From NCBI RefSeq assembly GCF_005221305.1, contig NZ_CP039887.1, positions 62,001 through 126,000 of the forward strand: a DNA stretch of 64,000 nucleotides, read 5' to 3'. Position numbers and translations under genes: made by a program. Positions 26,505 to 34,446 of the stretch are shown here, piece after piece. Source of the stretch: Neisseria subflava (lineage in GTDB: Bacteria > Pseudomonadota > Gammaproteobacteria > Burkholderiales > Neisseriaceae). How positions within the stretch are numbered: position 1 is the first letter of the stretch; each line of letters begins with the position of its first letter. Under the pieces are notes generated by a model. That model made no database searches. It saw only the letters and a list, made by a program, of their open reading frames with translations, and was not told the DNA's origin.

Positions 26505-27566
26505 TTAGAACAGCAAATCTGTCGGTTCGCTACTTGCCGGAGCATCTTTCACAGGAGAAGAAGCTGGGGCAGTAGCCAGTTCGGAAGCGGCTTTAGGTGC
26601 GGAGGCAGGAGCATCCGCCGGAGTAGTTACCGGTTTGGCCGCAGGTTTTGCCGGTTTCACCGGAGTCGGACGAACGCTTTGTTTCGGTTCGGATGCTGCC
26701 TTGTTTGTATCGTCGGTAGCATCAACTTCGATTTCAGTGCCTTGAGGCAATACCACATCTTTAGCAGGAGCCGGTTTCGGCATGACTTTAGGTTTGCTGT
26801 AAGCATCCGTGCCGCTGGTCCATGCCAAAGACTTCAAAGGCGATTTGAGTTTCACGCCTTTGGCGCAGGTCAGACAGTTTGCTGCGCCGGTGCGTCCTTT
26901 CAGGATTGCATCCACACGTGCGGCAGGAATGGTTTTGCCGTGCGCTTTTGCCCAGGCGGCAATGCTTTTTTTCAGGGCAGCCGTATCAAGGTTTTTCTTG
27001 TCGTATGGGTCACGATAGGCAGCCAGCCACAAGTTTTGGTTGGCATCTTCGTTCAGGCTTGCCATTTGGTAGATAACGGAGGCAGGAGAACCTGTTGCAA
27101 TGGTTTTGGCGAATTCCAATGCGTCAGGCGATTTCATGCGCACGCAACCATGGCTGCGGACGCCGGGTACGCTGGCAGGGGCATTGGTGCCGTGAATGCC
27201 AAGGCTTAATTTAGGGTCGCCAAGACGGACAAATACGGGGCCCAGCGGATTATTTGGACCAGCCGGTACGCTTTTTACGCCATCATTGCGTTCTTTTTGA
27301 ATGGATTTAGGGATATGCCAAACTGGGTTGTAGGCTTTTGCGCCGATTTTATGTTCGCCCAGATTGGTTTGGGTCATGGCTTTGCCGACGGCAACAGGAT
27401 AAATTTTGCTTAGTTTGCCGTTGTCGTAGAGGAACAAACGCTGTTGCGTAATATTGATAACGACGTGTTGTCCGGAAGAGGCGGGGGAGACGTCTGGAAT
27501 AAGCGTGTTTGCAGCAGCGGCTGAAGTTAAAAGGGCGGCTGTCAGGCCGAATAGTATTTTTTTCAT
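26505..27566 (-). CDS. L,D-transpeptidase (YkuD domain), exported
   Basis: 353 residues. Signal peptide MKKILFGLTAALLTSAAAA. YkuD domain at about 30-185 starting HVVINITQQRLFLYDNGKLS, with the catalytic pattern LGIHGTNAPASVPGVRSHGC-VRM near residue 140 (His, then Ser-His-Gly-Cys-x-Arg). A middle segment (about 190-255) contains a CLTC pair. The last 90 residues are Pro/Ala/Ser-rich low complexity, ending TDLLF. It should form 3-3 crosslinks or attach proteins to peptidoglycan in the periplasm. Single gene, divergent from rlmD. Confidence 0.88.
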   Translation of the reverse strand: MKKILFGLTAALLTSAAAANTLIPDVSPASSGQHVVINITQQRLFLYDNGKLSKIYPVAVGKAMTQTNLGEHKIGAKAYNPVWHIPKSIQKERNDGVKSVPAGPNNPLGPVFVRLGDPKLSLGIHGTNAPASVPGVRSHGCVRMKSPDALEFAKTIATGSPASVIYQMASLNEDANQNLWLAAYRDPYDKKNLDTAALKKSIAAWAKAHGKTIPAARVDAILKGRTGAANCLTCAKGVKLKSPLKSLAWTSGTDAYSKPKVMPKPAPAKDVVLPQGTEIEVDATDDTNKAASEPKQSVRPTPVKPAKPAAKPVTTPADAPASAPKAASELATAPASSPVKDAPASSEPTDLLF

Positions 27567-27672
27567 GTCGTCTTTTTTTGTAGGGTTTGAAATGAAAGTT
27601 TTTGGCGCATGATACCTGAAACTCTGTGTTTTTGTGAGAAAATATGCGCTTTCGGTATTGGAAGACAGTTAA

Positions 27673-29031
27673 ATGGTCGGGGAGCGGCTGAGTGACGGAA
27701 ACGGTATGGGTGTGAAAGAACAGTATCAAGAAACGGAAGTTTTTTCTTTGGATTATGAGGGCAGGGGTGTTGCCAGAGTTGATGGGAAGGCCGTATTTAT
27801 CGGCGGTGCGCTGCCTGGAGAGCGTGTAACGTTTGTCATACATAAAGAGAAAAAGCAGTTTGCCGAGGCTCAAGTTGAAAAGGTTTTGAAGGCTTCTTCC
27901 GAACGTGTCGAGCCCGCATGTTGCTATTTTGATACATGTGGCGGCTGTTCGCTTCAACATGTTTCTTTCGGAGCGCAAGTTGCATTAAAGCAACGGATTT
28001 TGGAAGAACAGTTGGAACGGATAGGTAAGGTCAAGCCGGAGATAATTTTACCCCCTTTATATGGTTACTCCTGGTATTATCGCGATAGGGCGCGTTTAAG
28101 TGTTTCGGCGGATAAGCAAGGCCGTCTGAAACTCGGTTTTCAGGCCAAAAAAAGCCATGATGTCGTCAATATCCGCCATTGCCATATTTTGCCTAAGCAT
28201 GTGTCCGATAGATTGCCTGATGTCCGCAATTTGCTGCAAAAGCTGCATGATGACGGTGTAAAAGTGAAATTTGTTGAGTTTTATTGCGGGAAAAATGTGA
28301 CGGTACTCAACATTCGTTTCGTAAATCAACCGTTTGAACAAATATTAAGCGAATTGTGTAATTGGTTTGATAAGATATTGTTGGGTGCTGAAAAGGCATG
28401 GCAAATATGGTTGCAGGATCATGCTGAGTCCTTGCCGTTTTACCCTGAGAACGCGCCTACCCTGAACTATACTTTTGCTCAATTTGATGTGGAAATGCCT
28501 TATAAGCCTGGTGATTTTACGCAGATTAATGCTCAGCTGAACGAAGTGATGGTGGCAAGGGCCGTCAGGCTTTTAAACCCTCAAAAAGGGGAGCGGATTG
28601 CCGATCTGTTTTGCGGTTTGGGCAATTTCAGTGTGCCGCTGGCAAAAAGTGGCGCATCGGTTGTCGGTATTGAAGGTGCCGATTATCTGATAGATAGGGC
28701 AAGGGAAAATGCACGCCTGAATCGTTGTGCCGAGAATATGACGTTTTCTGTTGCAGACTTATTCGATACCGATGAAAAGACTGTTGAGTCGTGGGGACGA
28801 TTTGACAAGATGTTGCTGGATCCGCCGAGAAACGGGGCTTATGCTGTTGTCAAATCGCTACACAAGCCGTTTTTGCCTCAGAAGATAGTGTATGTTTCGT
28901 GTAATCCATCAACATTTGCACGAGATGCCGGTGTCTTGGTTGATAAGGGCTATAAGTTTAAGGCGGCAGGAATCATGAATATGTTTGCGCAAACCTCGCA
29001 TGTTGAATCCATCGGTGTGTTTGAGTTGTAA
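27673..29031 (+). CDS. rlmD: 23S rRNA (uracil-1939-C5)-methyltransferase
   Basis: 452 residues. TRAM domain (about 18-75) followed by iron-sulfur cysteines in ACCYFDTCGGCSLQH near 90; then the methyltransferase with ADLFCGLGNFSVPLA, LLDPPRNGA and the catalytic VYVSCNPSTFARD. It methylates U1939 of 23S rRNA using SAM. GGAAG eight bases before the ATG supports this start, though an ATG at codon 12 is possible. Confidence 0.92.
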   Translation: MVGERLSDGNGMGVKEQYQETEVFSLDYEGRGVARVDGKAVFIGGALPGERVTFVIHKEKKQFAEAQVEKVLKASSERVEPACCYFDTCGGCSLQHVSFGAQVALKQRILEEQLERIGKVKPEIILPPLYGYSWYYRDRARLSVSADKQGRLKLGFQAKKSHDVVNIRHCHILPKHVSDRLPDVRNLLQKLHDDGVKVKFVEFYCGKNVTVLNIRFVNQPFEQILSELCNWFDKILLGAEKAWQIWLQDHAESLPFYPENAPTLNYTFAQFDVEMPYKPGDFTQINAQLNEVMVARAVRLLNPQKGERIADLFCGLGNFSVPLAKSGASVVGIEGADYLIDRARENARLNRCAENMTFSVADLFDTDEKTVESWGRFDKMLLDPPRNGAYAVVKSLHKPFLPQKIVYVSCNPSTFARDAGVLVDKGYKFKAAGIMNMFAQTSHVESIGVFEL

Positions 29032-29188
29032 ATTGGTATCAAGTCCTTTATGTGAGTAGGGTTTTTAATGTAAAAATGAGTGCATTCATGTTATCATCAT
29101 TCGTTTGGGGAATTAATAACGTTGAAGTTGCGTGTAAAGCAACAGATGTTAATAAATGCAGTTTGCAGCACAAGACCGGGAGGTGTTC

Positions 29189-30631
29189 TTGAACTATCAA
29201 CTTTTAACTATTTTTTTGCTGGTGCTTTTTTTGCTGGTGTTGGTTTTTGTTCGTCATAAACAAAGTAACAATTCAGACAAACAAAGCGCACATGCATCAA
29301 AAAGCGGCCGTACGTCTGCTGCTCATACAGCCTCCTCTGAGGATGGAAACGACTGGATTGAGAAAGTCAACCAGACAGTTTCCAATGCGGATAATCAAGA
29401 CTGGGAATGGGGTGGAAGCGGCTCAAACGATGCAACAGCTTCTGTTTCCGCACAAGAAGTCGATCCGTTGACCGAATATCAGGTTTATAAACAGTTCGGC
29501 TATGAGAGCAAAGCAGCGGAGTCTTTGGCCGGTTATCTCAATACTTTGGAAGACGGTGCTCCGGAAAAGCTGGTTCATGAATTAATCGGTTTGAATCTGC
29601 GTGTCGGCAATATCGACATGCTGGCGGATACGCTTGAGCGTCATAGTGCCTCCCTTTCTGAAGACAGCATAGCCGAATACCTGAAAGCCGGTCTGGCTTT
29701 GGATTCTACTAACCTGCGCCTGCGTGTTTTTGCCGAGCATCATCTTGGTTGGAATATGCAGGAAGTGGATCGTCAAATTGGCGAACAAAGCGGTTTGGAA
29801 GTTGCTTCCGACGAGCATATTGTCTTTGAGAACGACTCGGTTGAGCGCATTGTCGTTCCAGGCATGGGCAAACGTGCGCCTATCGTATTAGGCAAGAAAG
29901 ATTTTGGCGAAATCAGCCCTGAAGAGATGGGCGCGGTTATTGGTTTTGCCAAACCGGAGCGTAGTGCAAAAATCTTGAAAGACAAGATTAGCTACGAGAC
30001 TGCTTTGCATCAATACAACAAAGCAATCCAAACTTCTGCGAAGCCCGCTGGTCTCATTATCGATGCCTTGCGTCTGGATTATCAGAATGAAGAAGTAGGG
30101 CAGTTTGCCAAGCATCTGTGGAAGCTTTACCACTCTTTGGGTCAATATGGCCGTCAAGTAAAAGAACGTATGCTTGGTTGGGGTTATAACCTTGGTTATC
30201 ACGAAATTTTTGATGATTTGGAAAAAGGGCCGTCTGAACAGCAAATTAAAGAGATTGGCTTGAAACGCGGTTACATTCAGCCAAGTTCTTTGCAGATGAA
30301 AGCCAAATATCGTGAGTTGGTTCAAAAAGACTCTTCAGTTATCAGCGCCAGCTCTTCACCAGCTGATGAGGCTCTGAAAGAAGTGGAATCTTTGTTGGCT
30401 TATGGTCAATTGGATTTGGCCATCGGTACTTTGGAACAGGCTGTTTTGCAGTATCCTCAAGAATCGCAGTTGTACATTATCTTGTTTGATTTGTACGAAC
30501 GCGTTGAAGATTGGGGACGTTTAGAACAATTTCTGCGCTTGTTGCGTGAGCGTGTTGTCAGCCTGCCTGAAGAGGTTGTCTTGGCAATGAGCCGTCTCTT
30601 GCAACGAATGAACCAATATTCAAAAAAATAA
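29189..30631 (+). CDS. FimV-like membrane-anchored TPR protein
   Basis: I choose the TTG at 29189, since GGGAGGT lies four bases before it; an upstream ATG at 29156 adds eleven residues with no ribosome site. About 480 residues: an N-terminal membrane helix (YQLLTIFLLVLFLLVLVFV), a polar linker, then DPLTEYQVYKQFGYESKAAESL, the module found in FimV/HubP/TspA proteins, and TPR-like helices near the C-terminus (AYGQLDLAIGTLEQAVLQYP). FimV-type proteins organise type IV pilus machinery at the envelope. It heads an operon with the GTPase/roadblock genes: next start 20 bases downstream. Confidence 0.7.
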   Translation: MNYQLLTIFLLVLFLLVLVFVRHKQSNNSDKQSAHASKSGRTSAAHTASSEDGNDWIEKVNQTVSNADNQDWEWGGSGSNDATASVSAQEVDPLTEYQVYKQFGYESKAAESLAGYLNTLEDGAPEKLVHELIGLNLRVGNIDMLADTLERHSASLSEDSIAEYLKAGLALDSTNLRLRVFAEHHLGWNMQEVDRQIGEQSGLEVASDEHIVFENDSVERIVVPGMGKRAPIVLGKKDFGEISPEEMGAVIGFAKPERSAKILKDKISYETALHQYNKAIQTSAKPAGLIIDALRLDYQNEEVGQFAKHLWKLYHSLGQYGRQVKERMLGWGYNLGYHEIFDDLEKGPSEQQIKEIGLKRGYIQPSSLQMKAKYRELVQKDSSVISASSSPADEALKEVESLLAYGQLDLAIGTLEQAVLQYPQESQLYIILFDLYERVEDWGRLEQFLRLLRERVVSLPEEVVLAMSRLLQRMNQYSKK

Positions 30632-30651
30632 GATAATCGTAGAAAGTACGA

Positions 30652-31758
30652 GTGATGAATAATCATTTACCAAAAATTAAAACCATACGGGTTATGTTAC
30701 AGGAGATGGGCGAGCAACAGCAGGCGGTATTCCGTATGGCATTTAAAATGCACAATACGACGAATTACGTCATCGTTTCCCCTGACTCTGATGAAAAACC
30801 GGATTTGGTATTGGTTGATACCGATACTCCGGCAGGTTTAGAAGCTTGGAAAGAGTCGAAGAAAACTTATCCGGAAGTACCTGTGGCTATGTTTTCTTCC
30901 GAGTTGCCGACAGTAACGACTCCTTATTTGGCTAAGCCGGTCAAATTCGATACCTTGTTTCCTGTTTTGCGCAGCCTGGCTCAAGGCGGCAATGTTTTTG
31001 AGCCGTCTGAACAACAAGCGGCTGAAGAGAATAAAAGACAATCAAATTCAGATGGCACAAGAAAAGCAACCATTCGCCGATTTAATCCAAATAAAGGCTT
31101 GTTGGGCGCGCTAAAATTTGCCAGTCAAGGACACCAAGATATTGCTGTCTTGCATGAAGGCAAGCCGATATTAATCGTGTTTCCTAGCATCCAGCGAGTA
31201 CTGTTGACAGTCAGTGCCAACGAGTTGGAGAAATTGTGTAAGAACGATAACTTGGCTGTCGTGTGTAAGGCTGTTCCTGATAATCCTCAATGGAAAGAAA
31301 AAGCCAAAGTTACCATTATGTCATGCTTGTGGCAAATGGCTATTTGGACTGCATCAGGCCGTCTGATTTATCCGATGACGCCGCAAACTGTCTTTACACT
31401 CAAGCGGTGGCCAAACTTAACCCGTTTGGCACATGTTCCAGAATCTATGCGTTTGTCGGCATTTCTGACGAAAACGTCTGTTAATCTGAACATCCTCTAT
31501 AAAGTCATGCCTTTAGAAATGCCTGATATTTTGAACTATTTATCGGCAACATATATGACAGGCTTTTTGGCGACAGATACAGAGTTTGCAACTGATGCGA
31601 ACAATACGCCTTCATTGAACGAACAGATTGATGTGAATAGCAAAGACGTACCTGAAACAGCAATGAGCAAAGAGGCTCAAAAAATTGCCGGTCCGTCGAA
31701 AGAACAACCTCGCGGCCTGTTGCAACGCCTGATGCGTAAGTTGCTGGGTAAATCGTAA
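30652..31758 (+). CDS. Pseudo-receiver protein of the GTPase operon
   Basis: 368 residues. The first 115 look like a degenerate response-regulator receiver: PDLVLVDTDTP (possible phospho-Asp), VPVAMFSSELP and YLAKPVKFDTL (the Lys), but the acidic pair normally near the N-terminus is missing. A Lys/Gln/Ser linker follows, then an unassigned alpha/beta region (about 140-320, with LLGALKFASQGHQDIAVLHE and LIYPMTPQTVFTLKRWPNL) and a basic tail RGLLQRLMRKLLGKS that could touch membrane. Ten bases separate it from the GTPase. I do not recognise a named family. Confidence 0.6.
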   Translation: MMNNHLPKIKTIRVMLQEMGEQQQAVFRMAFKMHNTTNYVIVSPDSDEKPDLVLVDTDTPAGLEAWKESKKTYPEVPVAMFSSELPTVTTPYLAKPVKFDTLFPVLRSLAQGGNVFEPSEQQAAEENKRQSNSDGTRKATIRRFNPNKGLLGALKFASQGHQDIAVLHEGKPILIVFPSIQRVLLTVSANELEKLCKNDNLAVVCKAVPDNPQWKEKAKVTIMSCLWQMAIWTASGRLIYPMTPQTVFTLKRWPNLTRLAHVPESMRLSAFLTKTSVNLNILYKVMPLEMPDILNYLSATYMTGFLATDTEFATDANNTPSLNEQIDVNSKDVPETAMSKEAQKIAGPSKEQPRGLLQRLMRKLLGKS

Positions 31759-31768
31759 AGGACACGTC

Positions 31769-32305
31769 ATGAAAGAAAATAAAATTATCTTTACCGGTCC
31801 TGTTGGCGTAGGTAAAACCACTGCAATTTCAGCTTTATCTGATGAACCTCCGGTTCAAACCGATGCATCCGCATCCGATATTACACTTGTCCGTAAGGGG
31901 TACACGACTGTGGCGATGGACTACGGTGTCATTCATTTGGATGAGGAAACTAAGGTTCACCTGTATGGTACGCCTGGTCAGGAGCGTTTTAATTTCATGT
32001 GGGAAATTCTGAGCCAAGGCAGTATGGGCTTGGTGCTTCTTTTGGATAATACAAGAAGCAATCCATTGAAAGACTTGCAATTCTTCTTGGATGCATTCCG
32101 GGAGTTGCTGAAAAAAGCGCCTCTGGTTGTAGGGGTAACGAAGATGGATATCCGATCCTTACCAAGCGTGGATGTTTATCAAAAATATTTAGCACAGAAT
32201 AATTTTAATGTACCGGTTTTTGAGATTGATGCGCGTCGAAAAGACGATGTAAGACAATTGGTTACTGCCATGTTGTTCTCAATTGACCCCGGATTAGAGG
32301 TATAA
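31769..32305 (+). CDS. Small Ras-like GTPase of the MglA/conservon (CvnD) type
   Basis: 178 residues. P-loop IIFTGPVGVGKTTAISAL at the N-terminus; switch I region with a Thr-rich stretch; G3 is LYGTPGQERFNFMWEIL, where Gly replaces the usual Asp, as in MglA- and CvnD-like prokaryotic GTPases; G4 is GVTKMD. No membrane anchor. Such GTPases are switches governed by roadblock proteins, and one such gene lies 0.7 kb downstream. One base separates its stop from the next start, so it is co-translated with the following gene. Confidence 0.85.
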   Translation: MKENKIIFTGPVGVGKTTAISALSDEPPVQTDASASDITLVRKGYTTVAMDYGVIHLDEETKVHLYGTPGQERFNFMWEILSQGSMGLVLLLDNTRSNPLKDLQFFLDAFRELLKKAPLVVGVTKMDIRSLPSVDVYQKYLAQNNFNVPVFEIDARRKDDVRQLVTAMLFSIDPGLEV

Positions 32306-32306
32306 G

Positions 32307-32948
32307 ATGGAAGCGACACTCTCTTTACAAGCAAATTTATATCCTAAGATTACACCGGCGGGTGCGTATTATGCTGTTTCAAGTGATACGCCCAGTGCCA
32401 GCAGAACTTTATTGTATGGTCTGTTGCGTGCAGAGCCGTCTGAAACCATCAGCAGCGAAAAAATCTTGGCGTGGGCGGATACCAGCGACATCAATACCGC
32501 TTTGAATCTGCTGTACCGTCTCCAACGCTTGGAATTCTTGTATGGTGATGAGGAAATCAGCACAGACGATATCCATTTGACTGACGAGCAATTGCCTACA
32601 TTGTTGGAACAGTTGTCTAATTCTGGCAAAGCTTTATTGGCTGATGAAAACGGTTTGTATTTTGCCAATGCCAATTTCCATCACGAGGCTGCGGAAGAGT
32701 TGGGCCTTTTGGCGAGCGAAGTGGCCAAAATGGAAGACAATCACCGTCTTTTGATTCGCAATAACCTGCATATCAATAATAGCGCATGGGGTATTTGTGA
32801 TCCTTCAGGCCAAAGTGAATTGACCTTTTTCCCTCTGTATATTGGCATGACCAAGCTGATTTTGGTAATTGGCGGAATGCCTGACTTAAATAAAGAGGCT
32901 TTTGTTACTTTGGTTAAAGTGCTGTACCACCGATACGGCAGCCGTTGA
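32307..32948 (+). CDS. Winged-helix plus roadblock-like protein, partner of the GTPase
   Basis: 213 residues, no annotated family that I recognise. Residues about 35-85 (LLYGLLRAEPSETISSEKIL, NTALNLLYRLQRLEFLYG) look like a winged helix. Residues about 90-210 (ALLADENGLYFANANFHHEA, ELGLLASEVAKMEDNHRLLI, ELTFFPLYIGMTKLILVIGG) follow the strand-helix pattern of a roadblock fold. In conservons the gene beside the GTPase is the winged-helix DUF742, so this may be its analogue. Domain calls are by eye. Confidence 0.55.
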   Translation: MEATLSLQANLYPKITPAGAYYAVSSDTPSASRTLLYGLLRAEPSETISSEKILAWADTSDINTALNLLYRLQRLEFLYGDEEISTDDIHLTDEQLPTLLEQLSNSGKALLADENGLYFANANFHHEAAEELGLLASEVAKMEDNHRLLIRNNLHINNSAWGICDPSGQSELTFFPLYIGMTKLILVIGGMPDLNKEAFVTLVKVLYHRYGSR

Positions 32949-32987
32949 TTTTTGCCTGACCGATATTTATTTTAGAATGGAGCGACT

Positions 32988-33347
32988 ATGCAACAACTAT
33001 TAATCTCTGTATTAAGCGATTTGAACAATACCTCTGCTGATATCACTGCTTCTGCAGTTATTTCTACAGACGGCCTGCCGATCGCAACCATGCTGCCTTC
33101 CCACCTGAATGCAGACCGTGTAGGCGCGATGTCGGCAACGCTTTTGGCATTGGGCAATCGTTCCGTGCGTGAGTTGGCTTGCGGTGAGTTGGATCAGGTA
33201 ATGGTTAAAGGTAAAAACGGCTATATTCTGTTGAGTCAAGCAGGTGAAAAAGCAGTGTTGGCATTGATGGCAAAAGAAAGCGGTAAATTGGGCTTGATTT
33301 TGTTAGATGCGAAACGTGCAGCCAAACAAATTGCTGAAATCTTATAA
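32988..33347 (+). CDS. Roadblock/LC7-domain protein
   Basis: 119 residues, one roadblock/LC7 domain throughout: MQQLLISVLSDLNNTSADIT, then TDGLPIATMLPSHLNADRVGAMSATLLALG, VMVKGKNGYILLSQAGEKAV and a last helix AKRAAKQIAEIL. These proteins dimerise and act as GAPs or co-regulators of MglA-type GTPases. AATGGAGCGACT before the ATG gives a ribosome site. It is the last gene of the operon; an insertion sequence begins 31 bases after its stop and separates it from any native terminator. Confidence 0.85.
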   Translation: MQQLLISVLSDLNNTSADITASAVISTDGLPIATMLPSHLNADRVGAMSATLLALGNRSVRELACGELDQVMVKGKNGYILLSQAGEKAVLALMAKESGKLGLILLDAKRAAKQIAEIL

Positions 33348-33370
33348 AAGTTTTATAAATTAAAAAGATA

Positions 33371-33378
33371 TAAAAATA
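33371..33378 (+). repeat. Left copy of the 8-bp target duplication
   Basis: TAAAAATA directly before the insertion sequence, identical to 34099-34106. Confidence 0.85.
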
Positions 33379-34098
33379 GGGGCTGTACTAGATAACTAGG
33401 GAAATCTAATTTCAGGTTAAAATAATCCCTATGAGAAGAAGCCGTTTAAGTCAGTACAAACAAAACAAACTGATTGAGCTGTTTATTGCAGGTGTTACCG
33501 CACGCACAGCAGCGCAATTAGTCAGTGTTAATAAAAACACATCAGCCTATTACTTTCATCGTTTACGTGTACTAATTTTTCATAACAGCCCGCATCTGGA
33601 AATGTTTGATGGCGAAGTAGAAGTTGATGAAAGCTATTTTGGTGGGCAGCGCAAAGGCAAACGCGGTCGCGGTGCAGCCAGCAAAGTGGTTGTATTCGGG
33701 CTTCTGAAGCGCAACGGCAAGGTTTACACCGTTGCTGTGCCCAATACACAAACTGCCACTTTATTGCCGATAATACGTGAGCAAGTAAAGCCTGACAGTA
33801 TTGTTTATACTGATTGTTACAAAAGCTATGACGTACTTGATGTGAGTGAGTTTAGCCACTTTCGCATTAATCACAGCACACATTTTGCTGATCGACAAAA
33901 TCACATCAACGGAATTGAGAACTTTTGGAATCAGGCAAAACGCCACTTACGTAAGTTTAACGGCATTCCCAAAGAGCATTTTGAGCTGTATTTGAAGGAA
34001 TGTGAATGGCGTTTTAACCATGGTGAAATAAAAGTTCAAATTTCTATTTTAAAACAATTAGTAAAGCAGAATTTATTCTGGTTATCTAGTACAGCCCC
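33379..34098 (+). mobile_element. IS1016-type insertion sequence (IS1595 family), complete
   Basis: 720 bp bounded by inverted repeats. The left end reads GGGGCTGTACTAGATAACTA and the right end, on the other strand, GGGGCTGTACTAGATAACCA: one difference in 20. It is flanked by an exact 8-bp duplication (TAAAAATA). Both ends, the duplication and an open transposase frame show a recent, possibly active insertion, placed between the roadblock gene and tRNA-Asn. Confidence 0.92.
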
Positions 34099-34123
34099 TA
34101 AAAATATTTTTGTTTTTATATAG
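33431..34123 (+). CDS. IS1595-family (ISXO2-like) transposase
   Basis: 230 residues. N-terminal helix-turn-helix (FIAGVTARTAAQLVSVNKNT), then the ISXO2-like catalytic domain: EVEVDESYFGGQRKGKRGRG, SIVYTDCYKSYDVL and HINGIENFWNQAKRHLRKFNG, giving the D-D-N/E triad. The frame has no stop inside the element: it reads through the right inverted repeat (LSSTAP) and ends NIFVFI in flanking host DNA, at a TAG 23 bases beyond the element. The natural C-terminus therefore depends on the insertion site. Confidence 0.9.
   Translation: MRRSRLSQYKQNKLIELFIAGVTARTAAQLVSVNKNTSAYYFHRLRVLIFHNSPHLEMFDGEVEVDESYFGGQRKGKRGRGAASKVVVFGLLKRNGKVYTVAVPNTQTATLLPIIREQVKPDSIVYTDCYKSYDVLDVSEFSHFRINHSTHFADRQNHINGIENFWNQAKRHLRKFNGIPKEHFELYLKECEWRFNHGEIKVQISILKQLVKQNLFWLSSTAPKNIFVFI
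34099..34106 (+). repeat. Right copy of the 8-bp target duplication
   Basis: TAAAAATA directly after the insertion sequence. Confidence 0.85.
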
Positions 34124-34131
34124 ATTGTTGC

Positions 34132-34161
34132 TTGACAGATTTCTGATATTTTCTATATAAT
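34132..34161 (+). promoter_or_regulatory. Promoter of tRNA-Asn
   Basis: TTGACA (perfect), 18 bases, TATAAT (perfect), start expected a few bases before the tRNA. The insertion sequence ends 33 bases upstream, so the core promoter is untouched. Confidence 0.8.
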
Positions 34162-34173
34162 TCCATCTTTAAT

Positions 34174-34249
34174 TCCCCGATAGCTCAGTCGGTAGAGCGA
34201 CGGACTGTTAATCCGCAGGTCCCTGGTTCGAGCCCAGGTCGGGGAGCCA
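34174..34249 (+). tRNA. tRNA-Asn (anticodon GTT)
   Basis: 76 bases with encoded CCA. Acceptor TCCCCGA pairs with TCGGGGA; D arm GCTC...GAGC; anticodon stem CGGAC/GTCCG-type with loop containing GTT; T arm CCTGG-TTCGAGC-CCAGG. Reads AAC/AAU codons. Confidence 0.97.
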
Positions 34250-34255
34250 AATTTT

Positions 34256-34283
34256 AAAACCACCATGTTGCATGGTGGTTTTT
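34256..34283 (+). terminator. Terminator of tRNA-Asn
   Basis: CCACCATG, loop TTG, CATGGTGG, then TTTTTATTTT. Begins seven bases after the CCA end. Confidence 0.85.
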
Positions 34284-34446
34284 ATTTTATCTATTTATTA
34301 GTATTTTTAACATATTGATAATGCGTGGTGAGATGGTTGTACTTAATGCTTCAATTTTCAGACGGCCTACCAGCATATTTAAATATCTCATTTATTTTTT
34401 AAGCTATACATAATATTTATAGAAAAATAATATCTTATTGTTATTT

